A DNA stretch of 64,000 nucleotides from a marine gamma proteobacterium HTCC2143 (GTDB lineage Bacteria; Pseudomonadota; Gammaproteobacteria; Pseudomonadales; Dasaniaceae). Every line of letters begins with the position of its first letter. Position 1 is the first letter of the stretch. Made by a program: the position numbers and the translations under genes. Below, piece by piece: positions 20,401 to 26,827 of this stretch. The DNA is taken from contig AAVT01000001.1 in the NCBI GenBank assembly GCA_000169075.1, forward strand, positions 819,201 to 883,200, in the 5' to 3' direction. Below the pieces are notes generated by a model, which did no database searches, was not told the DNA's origin, and saw nothing but the letters and a program-made list of their open reading frames with translations.

Positions 20401-20540
20401 TCACCTCGAGAACCGGCGAAAAACATCGCGATCGGGCTCTGGCATTAGGCGTGAATGAATACCTGGGTAAGCCCTATCAGGAAACTGAGTTACTCAATAT
20501 CATTCAGGCTCTTACTGCGACAACGTCTGGGCAGTTATAA
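14445..20540 (+). CDS. chpA: Chemotaxis histidine kinase ChpA (multi-Hpt CheA hybrid)
   Basis: A giant hybrid kinase of 2031 residues, shorter than the roughly 2470 of Pseudomonas ChpA. The N-terminal FimL/Hpt-like part contains the degenerate HQVHRTLQMVEFPDAALL. Three Hpt domains with intact HTLKG motifs have histidines at 612, 792 and 1226. A long acidic low-complexity linker (about 1010–1180) separates the second and third. Then come the dimerisation helices (about 1430–1560), the kinase ATPase (N box HMLRNAVDHG near 1611, G boxes near 1655 and 1705), a CheW domain (about 1750–1880) and a C-terminal receiver with Asp1957. It should phosphorylate PilG and PilH. Confidence 0.95.
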   Translation: MSERQDFIALDWVTGEIDETLKQASLSLEAFIINRDDDSNLRFFLSHIHQVHRTLQMVEFPDAALLAEEMEALADGLIQQNIHSSHIEDALVVLQNAITQCPLYLEQVKLSRHRLPAMLIPVLNDLRAARGEHLLSETVLFAPDLSGLNQTIDNDQLSIPDSELIEIAQKLRQMFQVALLGVIRGNDVKNNLNYLAKVCARLVKLSKGFPPQALWKICIAVLEGLLNGSIEISVAIKMLLRQVDRQVKSLVESGALGMRQAPPEDLVRNLLYYVARSQSTSRFISEAKSEFSLASSLIVEGEFSNKKMTAADNIAKDLVTHALIRELVSVRDVLDVSNLLFTMPSIMVRLKAIDDAMAMLGMVASLKKLKKIHHCLTVASENAYSIDDEWLDDVKNKIVDLEANLRPADIPELNNSRELFNDSEEAQQQLDKAFSSVIRESRQGLEHVREAIIKFVATQGDQQCLKQMPELLANIAGSLRMIPLARAPDLLLSCGRYITGRLLTESSFADWQQLDKLADAITSVDYYLERLDSLGDAEERNILEVAVTSVAELGYPIISDEKRLADEIDPEILEIFVEEVAEVLAEIDQCLLQWNDNYSNQELGNVVRRAFHTLKGSGRMVGASDVGDLAWSIENMLNRVLEGSITMDAPRLNLIVEARHEIPTWVDAYEHGTDLDKSLLLSIIHRASAFSDEQDPLLEPEDVIAPTLADGAGTDAVAIAEQLIEEASGEAEQKSADNVMASLFSETMDGELLEIFATEAAAHGQVLDDFISHCRDLAGPAELTDELQRALHTLKGSANMAGITPVVTIVTPLEHTVKELRASQLKVDEELLALLERGSLYLKAGIEQLASSPLQPFSDADHYTAQLKSLLEYRIAKIIDTEAEEKGIPPEALNNFLTTSLDLIIEISGKLVLWQQGDYDLSELGHFQQSMNDFVKHAASVNMSGPVEFGKVLQIFYRRGAAQENGHPSDDFFRLAENGNDCLIDMLDQIAGQQTPTFNRPLLSDIENFQFLTVESAANDGTDEKVISPPAEANETESEDHAVVADDDFDALLGEFDGDTLIAVLSEDAELMANSAIVDDDFADVIGRTVIAGDSSESDQPGKSDAAIAKSAGEDAESAATSVDTDEQTFHDLPEVLNSKQITPVMAELVEEPVTAGNGKFGNVSSAGNRQSVFTQDSDDDIDREILEIFLEEADELLENIDETIHSWSVERDKREYFDDMLRILHTLKGGARLAGLTSLGDLSHNFETSLAHLEGKNGEIDENTLVSCQRYQDQLIEQIAAIKSGTGIDEGQQNIDGAFIPIDADSVEEFASEATIEGPLAVDITVDELKPSSQTSDELDREVSRELSDLIPDARVEESAVCELESDNTKQGFPEAESAPDKIAVLKDVDPIKVSFPRSVAPLEAVSLAVDPAIKKAPQEMVKVSAQLLEELVNLAGETSISRGRAEEQISELVASLDDMQITVDRLQEQVRRLDMETEQQILYRQEQVEIEGSEGFDPLEMDRYSQLQQLSRSLLESSSDLVDIKSTLAEKSRDMETLLIQQSRINTDLQEGLMRSRMVPFSKMVPRLRRIIRQVSGELGKKVDFHLSNIEGELDRTVLDRMVSPLEHMLRNAVDHGIESTDERDAAGKPRRGSVTLDLLREGGEIVFSLSDDGAGVNFDAVKKKAIDRGLMMPNSNLADHEIAQFILQPGFSTAEEVTQISGRGVGMDVVNSEIKQLGGSMDIQSVAGKGSRFTVRLPFTVSVNRALMVSVSGDSYAIPLNTIEGIVRVSPFELEAYYQPDAPLFEYAGQPYTLRYMGGLLNRGETPSLEGHSTPLPVVLVRGGEHAIAVQVDSLMGSREIVVKPLGPQFSAVQGLSGATVLGDGNVVVILDLLALIRADASTIYDDLQLPKIKVPDDDDGLVVMVVDDSVTVRKVTSRLLERHGMDVLLAKDGVDAVMQLQDLDRIPDVMLLDIEMPRMDGFEVASRIRHNSRLQDIPIIMITSRTGEKHRDRALALGVNEYLGKPYQETELLNIIQALTATTSGQL

Positions 20541-20674
20541 TTATGACATTGGCTGTCGAGTGTCTGTGGATTTTCACCTAGCCTTTTTGGTGTGATTAGC
20601 AGAAATTTGTCGGCGTCCTAATATGCCTGCGATTGCCCTTAAAGTGGATGAGTTCAGTTGTCATGGCACTCCGG

Positions 20675-20724
20675 AAAAAATAGCCGCTTCCCTGCGAAAT
20701 GCTTTGAGTTTTTGAAGCGGCTAT
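20675..20724 (-). terminator. Minus-strand intrinsic terminator between chpA and chpC
   Basis: Perfect 11-bp arms (ATAGCCGCTTC and GAAGCGGCTAT) enclose a 23-nt loop. On the minus strand the second arm runs into TTTTTT, as in a Rho-independent terminator; on the plus strand no T tract follows. The nearest minus-strand gene is rsmE, which ends 526 bp away beyond chpC, so a read-through rsmE transcript ending here would be antisense to all of chpC. The long loop weakens the call. Confidence 0.4.
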
Positions 20725-20737
20725 CGATATATCGATA
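20722..20737. repeat. 16-bp perfect palindrome upstream of chpC
   Basis: TATCGATA-TATCGATA reads the same on both strands and is also a direct duplication of the 8-mer TATCGATA. It lies about 35 bp before the chpC start. It may be an operator or a by-product of the deletion that removed chpB. Confidence 0.35.
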
Positions 20738-20771
20738 ATGGAATACATATAAAAACTAGTGAGGCAAATGA

Positions 20772-21245
20772 ATGATTGCTGAAGTTCGCACAACTGCTGA
20801 CTCCAATGAGCTGGCAACATTATTAATTCCGATGGCTGACAGACAGTTAGTGCTGCCAAATGTCGCAGTTGCGGAAATCATTGCTTTCATTGAGCCCGTC
20901 TCAATGAGTCATATGCCTGATTGGTTTTTAGGTACATTTTCATGGCGTAACATTGACATCCCGCTGGTATCGTTTGAAATCATCAATCAAGATAGGGAAA
21001 TCCCAGCGACTCGTGATAGGCGTATAGCTGTTCTCAATGGTTTTGTGAACTCCGAACTATTGCCCTTTTGTGGTGTTGTAACGGCAGGTGTGCCTCGGTT
21101 AATGCGCGTGAATGCCGGCGAGGTAGCAATCGATGAGCATAGTGTCCCGGGTCCCTCAGAATCGGCACGGGTGTTAGTCAGCGGTGAGCCCGCTATTATT
21201 CCCAATATAGAATATATTCAGAAACAGATACTTACTGTTATTTAG
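20772..21245 (+). CDS. chpC: CheW-like protein ChpC
   Basis: A CheW-domain protein of 157 residues, last gene of the Pil-Chp cluster. Visible family pieces are LLIPMADRQLVLPNVAVAEI and the coupling motif WFLGTFSWRNIDIPLVSFE. ChpC is a second adaptor, thought to connect other receptors to ChpA. The start ATG 20772 follows GTGAGGC at a suitable distance. It ends 5 bp from the convergent rsmE stop, with no terminator between them. Confidence 0.85.
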   Translation: MIAEVRTTADSNELATLLIPMADRQLVLPNVAVAEIIAFIEPVSMSHMPDWFLGTFSWRNIDIPLVSFEIINQDREIPATRDRRIAVLNGFVNSELLPFCGVVTAGVPRLMRVNAGEVAIDEHSVPGPSESARVLVSGEPAIIPNIEYIQKQILTVI

Positions 21246-21250
21246 CGTAT

Positions 21251-21976
21251 TCACATGTCCCCCCAATGGTGCTGCAAAATACTAATAGCGGCTAATGGCG
21301 CTGTTTCTGTTCGCAATATTCGCGGCCCTAGCTGCAGGGCATCGAAGTGATAATGCTCTGCCAACGCAATTTCGTCTTCACTGAGCCCGCCTTCTGGTCC
21401 TATTAATAAGCAAGCAGAACTAACATCATCGTTGCTGTTTAATAGCGCTGTAGAGCGATGGTGTAAAACGAACTTTCTTGTCGCTTCTATTGTCTGGATC
21501 CATTCAGAAAGGTGTTGGATCCGATTAATAGATGGTAGCTGGGCTCGTCCAGATTGCTCACAGGCACTGATAGCAATTTGTTGCCAGTGATGCTGTTTCT
21601 TCTCCTTCCTGTCGCCTTTGAGCTTAAGTTCAGTTCGTTCAGTCAGAAGTGGGGTGATCTCGTCAACACCAAGCTCAGTGGATTTTTGAATAATCCAGTC
21701 CATTCTATCTCCCTTTGAGACAGCCACGCCTAAGTGAATCTTGAGTGATGATTCACTATGTTTAATCTCTCTGCTATCAATATATATACCAACAGATTTC
21801 TTCCCAATCGCGTTAATATGACCAGAATAATCGTAGCCATCACCATTAAAAAGAATAACGTCAGAACCGACTTTTAGCCGAAGAACTTTACTAAGGTGGT
21901 GGCTAGGTTTTTCTTCCAGCTCGACCGATTGAGATGCCTGTAAAGTCGCTTGAGTGTATATTCTGCTGATGCGCAT
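21251..21976 (-). CDS. rsmE: 16S rRNA m3U1498 methyltransferase RsmE
   Basis: A SPOUT-class methyltransferase of 241 residues that methylates N3 of U1498 in 16S rRNA. The N-terminal PUA-like domain includes HHLSKVLRLKVGSDVILFNGDG; the SPOUT knot has QKSTELGVDEITPL, LLIGPEGGLSEDEI and LGPRILRTETAPLAAI. It is downstream of metF on the minus strand and probably ends the metK–ahcY–metF unit. Confidence 0.95.
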   Translation of the reverse strand: MRISRIYTQATLQASQSVELEEKPSHHLSKVLRLKVGSDVILFNGDGYDYSGHINAIGKKSVGIYIDSREIKHSESSLKIHLGVAVSKGDRMDWIIQKSTELGVDEITPLLTERTELKLKGDRKEKKQHHWQQIAISACEQSGRAQLPSINRIQHLSEWIQTIEATRKFVLHHRSTALLNSNDDVSSACLLIGPEGGLSEDEIALAEHYHFDALQLGPRILRTETAPLAAISILQHHWGDM

Positions 21977-22027
21977 AACTTACAGTCTGTTTAATCAGTG
22001 GTTTTATATGTTGAGTAGCTACAAAAG

Positions 22028-22858
22028 CTAGATGCCAAGATTTTTCCATATTTGTCGATTGGGTTCAACCTGGTTCATTGTATAAAAATGAATCCCTGGT
22101 GCCCCCTCGGCCAAAAGTCTTTGGCAGAGTTGTGTTACAACTTCAATGCCAAATTCTTGAACACTTTCACTATCGTTGCCAAAACTCTCTAGGCGCTGAC
22201 AGATCCATCGAGGTATTTCTGCGCCGCAACTTTTAGAGAACCTAGCCAAATTATGATAGTTGGTAATTGGCATTATTCCTGGATAAATCGGCCTATCAAT
22301 ACCATTCTTTTGACACTGTTCAACAAAATAAAAATAGGCTTCGACGTTATAAAAGTATTGAGTAATTGCACTATTTGCCCCTGCATCAAATTTTCGTTTT
22401 AGAAATTCTATGTCATTTTCTGGGCCTTTAGCGTCAGGGTGTACTTCTGGATAAGCGGCCACCTCGAGCTGGAAGTGATCGCCGGTATGGTCACGAATAA
22501 ATTGTACCAATTCCTCTGCATATATTAACCTTTGAGCCCCCATGCCTGAAGGAACGTCACCTCGAAGAGCGACGATTCGAGATATTCCCGCCGCTTTATA
22601 TTCTCTAAGTAGATCGAGAATGACTTGTTCATCGTCATTGCCAAAGGATAAATGTGGAACCGTTGATATCCCTGCCGCATTCATCGAAATGACGGTGTCT
22701 TTCGTATTGGCTCGGGTCGAGCCACCGGCGCCGTAAGTTACTGAGAAGAAGTCCGGGCCCAGTGCGTTGAGCTCGGCGCTAACCAGCTTAAGTTTTTCTT
22801 TGCCGGCATCTGTTTTTGGCGGGAAGAATTCAAAACTAAATCGTTGATCTCTGTTCAT
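22028..22858 (-). CDS. metF: 5,10-methylenetetrahydrofolate reductase
   Basis: An FAD-dependent TIM-barrel enzyme reducing methylene-THF to methyl-THF for homocysteine methylation. The 276 residues are slightly below the roughly 290 of Escherichia coli MetF, typical of the Pseudomonas type. Key motifs are FSFEFFPPKTDAGKEKL with the catalytic Glu near residue 10, SVTYGAGGSTR, LRGDVP and ITQYFYNVEAYFYFV. It follows ahcY after 92 bp containing a strong 14-bp hairpin, so its level may be set by partial termination. Confidence 0.96.
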   Translation of the reverse strand: MNRDQRFSFEFFPPKTDAGKEKLKLVSAELNALGPDFFSVTYGAGGSTRANTKDTVISMNAAGISTVPHLSFGNDDEQVILDLLREYKAAGISRIVALRGDVPSGMGAQRLIYAEELVQFIRDHTGDHFQLEVAAYPEVHPDAKGPENDIEFLKRKFDAGANSAITQYFYNVEAYFYFVEQCQKNGIDRPIYPGIMPITNYHNLARFSKSCGAEIPRWICQRLESFGNDSESVQEFGIEVVTQLCQRLLAEGAPGIHFYTMNQVEPNRQIWKNLGI

Positions 22859-22901
22859 TGCTATATAACACGTAGATTAAAGGTTTTGGAGTAATCGATA
22901 A

Positions 22902-22936
22902 AATATTCAGGATGGGTGAAAACCATCCTGAATATT
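22902..22936 (-). terminator. 14-bp perfect hairpin between ahcY and metF
   Basis: AATATTCAGGATGG and CCATCCTGAATATT pair perfectly around a 7-nt loop, starting 14 bp after the ahcY stop in the direction of transcription. On the minus strand the stem runs into ATTTTATCG, a weak U tract. It may act as an attenuating terminator or as a 3' stabilising stem for the metK–ahcY mRNA. Confidence 0.6.
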
Positions 22937-22950
22937 AGGACAGCGGGATA

Positions 22951-24318
22951 TTAATACTTGTAGGAATCAACTTTGAACGGCCCTTCAACCGACACGTTAA
23001 TATAGTTAGCTTGCTCTTGAGTTAGTTGTGTAATAACTCCGCCAAATCCACGTACCATATGTGCTGCTACTTCCTCATCGAGTGATTTAGGTAGAACTTC
23101 TAGCGTGATTGAATCTATCTTTATGTTGTCTTCAAGGTCAGCAAACTTGCGCTCATACAGATAAATTTGGGCCAGCACCTGATTTGCAAAAGATCCATCC
23201 ATGATGCGCGAAGGATGACCTGTTGCGTTTCCTAAGTTCACCAATCGGCCCTCCGATAATAAAATAAGATGATCATTACTGGCGCGATCGCGGTAAACCG
23301 TGTGAACCTGTGGCTTAACTTCCTCCCACTCCCAATTCTTGCGCATGTACTCTGTGTCTATCTCATTATCAAAGTGACCGATGTTACAAACAACAGCTCC
23401 ATTTTTTAATGAGCGGAGAATAGCTGAATCGCAGACGTTGAAATTTCCGGTTGTCGTGACAACTAAATCAGTATTCTGTAAAAGCGATTTGTTAGTATCT
23501 TCGACTTTTCCGGTATTAATACCGTCGTTGTAAGGAGATACTATTTCAAAACCATCCATACACGCTTGCATTGCACAGATTGGATCGATTTCAGTGATTT
23601 TGACAATCATTCCTTCCTGACGAAGGGATTGTGCCGAGCCTTTACCTACATCCCCGTAGCCAATGACCAGCGCTTTCTTACCTGCCATCAAGTGATCAGT
23701 TCCTCGTTTAATAGCATCGCTTAAAGAATGCCGACAACCATACTTGTTATCATTTTTTGATTTTGTCACTGAATCGTTGACGTTGACTGCGGGGATTTTT
23801 AGCTCACCGCTATCTAGCATTTCCTGAAGACGGTGAACCCCAGTAGTTGTTTCCTCGGTAACGCCGTGAATTTTATGAAGCATTTCCGGAAATTTTTGGT
23901 GCAGCATTAAAGTTAGGTCACCACCGTCGTCTAGCACCATGTTGGCATCCCATGGTTTGCCGTCGCTCAATATCGTCTGTTCCAGACACCAGTCATATTC
24001 TTCCTCGGTCTCACCTTTCCAGGCATAAACAGCAACACCTGCGGCTGCAATGGCCGCGGCAGCATGATCTTGAGTAGAGAAAATATTGCAGGATGACCAG
24101 CGGACTTCTGCTCCCAGCTCCATCAGTGTTTCAATTAAAACGCCTGTCTGGATAGTCATATGTATACAGCCGAGAATTTTTGCTCCGGCTAAAGGTTTGC
24201 TTGCACGGTATTTTGCCCGCATTGCCATTAGCGCCGGCATTTCTGTTTCGGCAATATTTAATTCTTTACGACCCCAATCGGCCAGGGAGATATCTGCAAC
24301 TTTATAGTCGGTAGTCAT
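22951..24318 (-). CDS. ahcY: S-adenosylhomocysteine hydrolase
   Basis: An NAD-dependent enzyme splitting SAH into adenosine and homocysteine, which removes the product inhibitor of methyltransferases. The 455 residues match the bacterial form. Seen are [16 protein letters not shown], the active-site [17 protein letters not shown], the NAD loop [15 protein letters not shown], and the C-terminal tail ending DSYKY (family consensus DHYRY). It is 32 bp downstream of metK in the same direction. No room for a SAH riboswitch exists upstream; control by the linked ArsR-type regulator is likelier. Confidence 0.97.
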   Translation of the reverse strand: MTTDYKVADISLADWGRKELNIAETEMPALMAMRAKYRASKPLAGAKILGCIHMTIQTGVLIETLMELGAEVRWSSCNIFSTQDHAAAAIAAAGVAVYAWKGETEEEYDWCLEQTILSDGKPWDANMVLDDGGDLTLMLHQKFPEMLHKIHGVTEETTTGVHRLQEMLDSGELKIPAVNVNDSVTKSKNDNKYGCRHSLSDAIKRGTDHLMAGKKALVIGYGDVGKGSAQSLRQEGMIVKITEIDPICAMQACMDGFEIVSPYNDGINTGKVEDTNKSLLQNTDLVVTTTGNFNVCDSAILRSLKNGAVVCNIGHFDNEIDTEYMRKNWEWEEVKPQVHTVYRDRASNDHLILLSEGRLVNLGNATGHPSRIMDGSFANQVLAQIYLYERKFADLEDNIKIDSITLEVLPKSLDEEVAAHMVRGFGGVITQLTQEQANYINVSVEGPFKVDSYKY

Positions 24319-24350
24319 GTTGTGTATTCCAATAATTAATAGTTGGTAAG

Positions 24351-25565
24351 TTAGGTATTTAAGGCAGCGATTAACGCATCAGTCCTATCTGTTTTTTCCC
24401 AGCTAAATGCTGTAAACGTATCTGACTTTTCTTCTCCGCCCTCCGTCCAGGTATAAGTATGCTCAAATGGCTGTCGACCGAAATGCCCATAGGATGCCGT
24501 TAATTGGTACATGGGATGTTGTAGATCAAGCACCTTGGTGATGGCGTAAGGTCGAAGATCAAAAGTTTTACGAATAGCAATAATTAGCGCTTCGTCGCTT
24601 ACTTTGCCAGTGCCAAATGTATTGATGGCAATAGATGTCGGCTCCGCGACGCCAATTGCGTATGAGACTTGGATTTCACATCGGTCGGCAAGCTCGGCGG
24701 CGACAACATTTTTAGCAACATACCGTCCGGCGTAAGCGGCTGAACGATCAACCTTTGATGGGTCTTTTCCTGAGAATGCACCACCGCCATGTCTGGCCAT
24801 ACCGCCGTAAGTATCTACAATAATTTTTCGCCCGGTTAGGCCGCAATCACCAACGGGGCCGCCAATGACAAAATTACCGGTCGGGTTGATATGGAACTTG
24901 GTGTTTTCATGGATCCATTCTGCTGGCAATACCGGAAGAATGATGTGTTGTTTAACCGCTTCACGGAGTTCGTCGAGACTTATATCGGGGTCATGCTGCG
25001 TTGAAAGAACGACGGCATCGATGGCGACGGGTTTGCCGTGTTGGTAACGCAAGCTTACTTGCGATTTTGCGTCGGGTCTCAACCATGGCAGCGTTCCCTC
25101 TTTACGGAGTTTTGCCTGTCGCTCCACAAGGCGATGTGCATAGTAAATAGGGGCTGGCATTAATGATTCGGTCTCATTAGTTGCATAACCAAACATTAAA
25201 CCTTGATCACCAGCGCCTTGATCTTCGGGCTTGGTGCGGTCGACGCCCATATTGATATCAACAGATTGTTTGCCAATTGCGTTTAGAACGGCACAGCTAG
25301 CTCCGTCAAAGCCGACGTCTGAGCTATCGTAGCCAATTCCCGTAATAACGTTACGAATAATATCCTCAAGATCGACATAACAGGAGGTGGTTAATTCTCC
25401 TGCAACGATGGTCATACCGGTTTTCACTAAAGTTTCAACGGCGACACGTGCAACAGGGTCACGACAAATGATTGCATCTAATATCGCATCCGATATTTGA
25501 TCTGCCATTTTGTCCGGATGACCTTCAGAAACAGACTCCGATGTAAATACTGCATATTCTGACAT
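24351..25565 (-). CDS. metK: S-adenosylmethionine synthetase
   Basis: Makes SAM from methionine and ATP. Length is 404 residues, close to Pseudomonas MetK. Motifs are the N-terminal [18 protein letters not shown], the hexapeptide-type [12 protein letters not shown], and the P-loop-like [19 protein letters not shown] with conserved Lys and Asp residues. It lies 39 bp downstream of the ArsR-methyltransferase regulator gene and upstream of ahcY, so SAM synthesis and SAH removal share one transcription unit. Confidence 0.97.
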   Translation of the reverse strand: MSEYAVFTSESVSEGHPDKMADQISDAILDAIICRDPVARVAVETLVKTGMTIVAGELTTSCYVDLEDIIRNVITGIGYDSSDVGFDGASCAVLNAIGKQSVDINMGVDRTKPEDQGAGDQGLMFGYATNETESLMPAPIYYAHRLVERQAKLRKEGTLPWLRPDAKSQVSLRYQHGKPVAIDAVVLSTQHDPDISLDELREAVKQHIILPVLPAEWIHENTKFHINPTGNFVIGGPVGDCGLTGRKIIVDTYGGMARHGGGAFSGKDPSKVDRSAAYAGRYVAKNVVAAELADRCEIQVSYAIGVAEPTSIAINTFGTGKVSDEALIIAIRKTFDLRPYAITKVLDLQHPMYQLTASYGHFGRQPFEHTYTWTEGGEEKSDTFTAFSWEKTDRTDALIAALNT

Positions 25566-25604
25566 GCGTTAATTCCTTATCGCGTAGCGTGAATTGTTAA
25601 ATGA

Positions 25605-26615
25605 CTAAATTTTTATAAATTGCCTTATTTGCACGCGAAAACCATTGCGCTGTGCCAAATAAATATTCTCGCCAGTTTTGAAGCCGGCGTTTGCTGCCCA
25701 CAGAGTTAGGTCTTCAGGTTCGAAGCCCAGCCATACGTCGCCACAAGATTCTCTTGCCCAGCTTTGATCATGAGAGCATAGGTCGGTAACGAACAGCTGC
25801 CCTTCTTTTTTAAGAATGTTTGCTAAATCAAAAAAAATGTCAGCAGGTGATGCCAAATGATGCAAGACCATATTTACCACGGCACAATCCGCTTGCAAGT
25901 TTTGCAATGGTTGAGCTTTGGTATCACCGTAGACAAAGGTAATATTTGACAGCCCACTTTTTTTCGCAAATGAAGACGCTTTGTCTAACATCTGTTGAGA
26001 GTTATCGACGGCATAAACGTGTTGAAAGCGAGGGGCGAGTTCGGCCAAAAAGGCGCCTTCTCCAGGGCCTACTTCTATTACGCTGCCGTAATTTTTACGA
26101 TTGAAACTAGACGTTAATAATTCAATAGCGTTGGGGCCGTATAGTTCGTAGGCGGCAACTTGTTCCTGCTGCTGACTGAAAAGGTCGGCATTCTCATCAA
26201 AAAATTGGGCAGAGTTGGCGGCGCGTTCATGTTGCACTGCATCGATCTTCGTCTGGTGAGCAGTAGAAATGGGTTGGCGGTCTATAGTTGTGATCAACGC
26301 TTGTTGCATTTCGTTGAGCGAATCGTTGAGATTGCGATGGGCGCGGCGATAGAAAATCGAATTACCTTCCCTGCGGGTAATTACCAAGCCAGCATTAGCT
26401 AAGATCTTGAGGTGATGACTCATGCCTGATTGTTTGCAGTCAAAAATACGACAGAGTTCTAATACGCCGTAGGAGTCACGGCTCAATATCCGGAGAATTG
26501 TCAGGCGTAATTGGTCAGCACTGGCTTTGCAGAACATCAGCAAATCCAGAGGATCGGTAACGTGGGTTAATGCGCCGCTCAGCTGAGCAACCTTGTTGGG
26601 CTTAATAGTCGTCAT
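25605..26615 (-). CDS. ArsR-family regulator fused to SAM-methyltransferase domain (SahR-like)
   Basis: A 336-residue two-domain protein. Residues about 15–95 form an ArsR winged helix (ADQLRLTILRILSRDSYGVLELCRIFDCKQSGMSHHLKIL with recognition helix near 62–75). Residues about 155–330 form a class I methyltransferase domain with motif I VIEVGPGEGAFLAEL and motif II-like VYAVDNS. No metal-binding ELCVCDL cysteine box is seen, so it is not an arsenic sensor. It is directly upstream of metK–ahcY and faces a perfect inverted repeat, matching SahR-type regulators that respond to SAH. Whether the methyltransferase domain is catalytic or only a ligand sensor cannot be read from sequence. Confidence 0.85.
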   Translation of the reverse strand: MTTIKPNKVAQLSGALTHVTDPLDLLMFCKASADQLRLTILRILSRDSYGVLELCRIFDCKQSGMSHHLKILANAGLVITRREGNSIFYRRAHRNLNDSLNEMQQALITTIDRQPISTAHQTKIDAVQHERAANSAQFFDENADLFSQQQEQVAAYELYGPNAIELLTSSFNRKNYGSVIEVGPGEGAFLAELAPRFQHVYAVDNSQQMLDKASSFAKKSGLSNITFVYGDTKAQPLQNLQADCAVVNMVLHHLASPADIFFDLANILKKEGQLFVTDLCSHDQSWARESCGDVWLGFEPEDLTLWAANAGFKTGENIYLAQRNGFRVQIRQFIKI

Positions 26616-26637
26616 GGGCGAAGTCTAGCAGGCCTTT

Positions 26638-26669
26638 GCATCTATATCAAAATATATTGATATAGATGC
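26638..26669. promoter_or_regulatory. Operator for the ArsR/SahR-like regulator
   Basis: Perfect 13-bp arms, GCATCTATATCAA and TTGATATAGATGC, are separated by AATATA. The site is 23 bp upstream of the regulator's ATG and about 159 bp before tkt, with the AT-rich ATATCAA/TTGATAT core expected of ArsR-family operators. Autoregulation with control of metK–ahcY is the simplest reading. The binding protein is inferred from position. Confidence 0.65.
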
Positions 26670-26686
26670 GATAATTGCTATTATCG
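26669..26686. repeat. Second inverted repeat adjoining the operator
   Basis: CGATAAT and ATTATCG, perfect 7-bp arms around TGCT, share their first base with the end of the 13-bp operator arm. It could be a second protein site or part of the tkt promoter region. Confidence 0.4.
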
Positions 26687-26747
26687 ACGACTTTAAATAC
26701 GTAAGAGGGTGAAGTGACGTTAATTTACCTCACAAAGAGTTTTTTTT

Positions 26748-26771
26748 GTCTTCAGCAATTGCCGTGAAGAC
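26748..26771 (+). promoter_or_regulatory. Leader hairpin upstream of tkt
   Basis: GTCTTCA and TGAAGAC (7-bp arms, 10-nt loop) follow a run of eight T. If transcription of tkt starts upstream, this stem sits in its 5' leader just before the possible leader ORF. Function unknown. Confidence 0.35.
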
Positions 26772-26785
26772 TCTGGTAGGAGAAA

Positions 26786-26824
26786 ATGGCGGACTTTTCC
26801 CTGCCTCTCTTTTTAGGAGTTTAA
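26786..26824 (+). CDS. Possible 12-residue leader peptide before tkt
   Basis: ATG 26786 is preceded by AGGAG at a short spacing and opens a 12-codon frame, MADFSLPLFLGV, whose TAA ends 3 bp before the tkt ATG. The tkt Shine-Dalgarno sequence AGGAG (26815–26819) lies inside it, so its translation would interfere with, or couple to, tkt initiation. It resembles no leader peptide I know, and chance occurrence is quite possible. Confidence 0.3.
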   Translation: MADFSLPLFLGV

Positions 26825-26827
26825 TCG

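Larger units (their letters stand above)
20541..20771. other. chpA–chpC gap, place where chpB is missing
   Basis: Pseudomonas has the methylesterase gene chpB between chpA and chpC. Here only 231 bp remain, with no CheB-like frame. The gap holds an 11-bp inverted repeat (20680–20724) and an overlapping 16-bp palindrome (20722–20737). A short frame (GTPEKIAASLRNAL, near 20664–20705) is too small to assign. Confidence 0.6.

Noticed and set aside
20664..20705. Short GTPEKIAASLRNAL frame as a chpB remnant
   Set aside because: Too short and without any CheB motif.
24319..24350. SAH riboswitch before ahcY
   Set aside because: The metK–ahcY gap is only 32 bp, too short for the aptamer.
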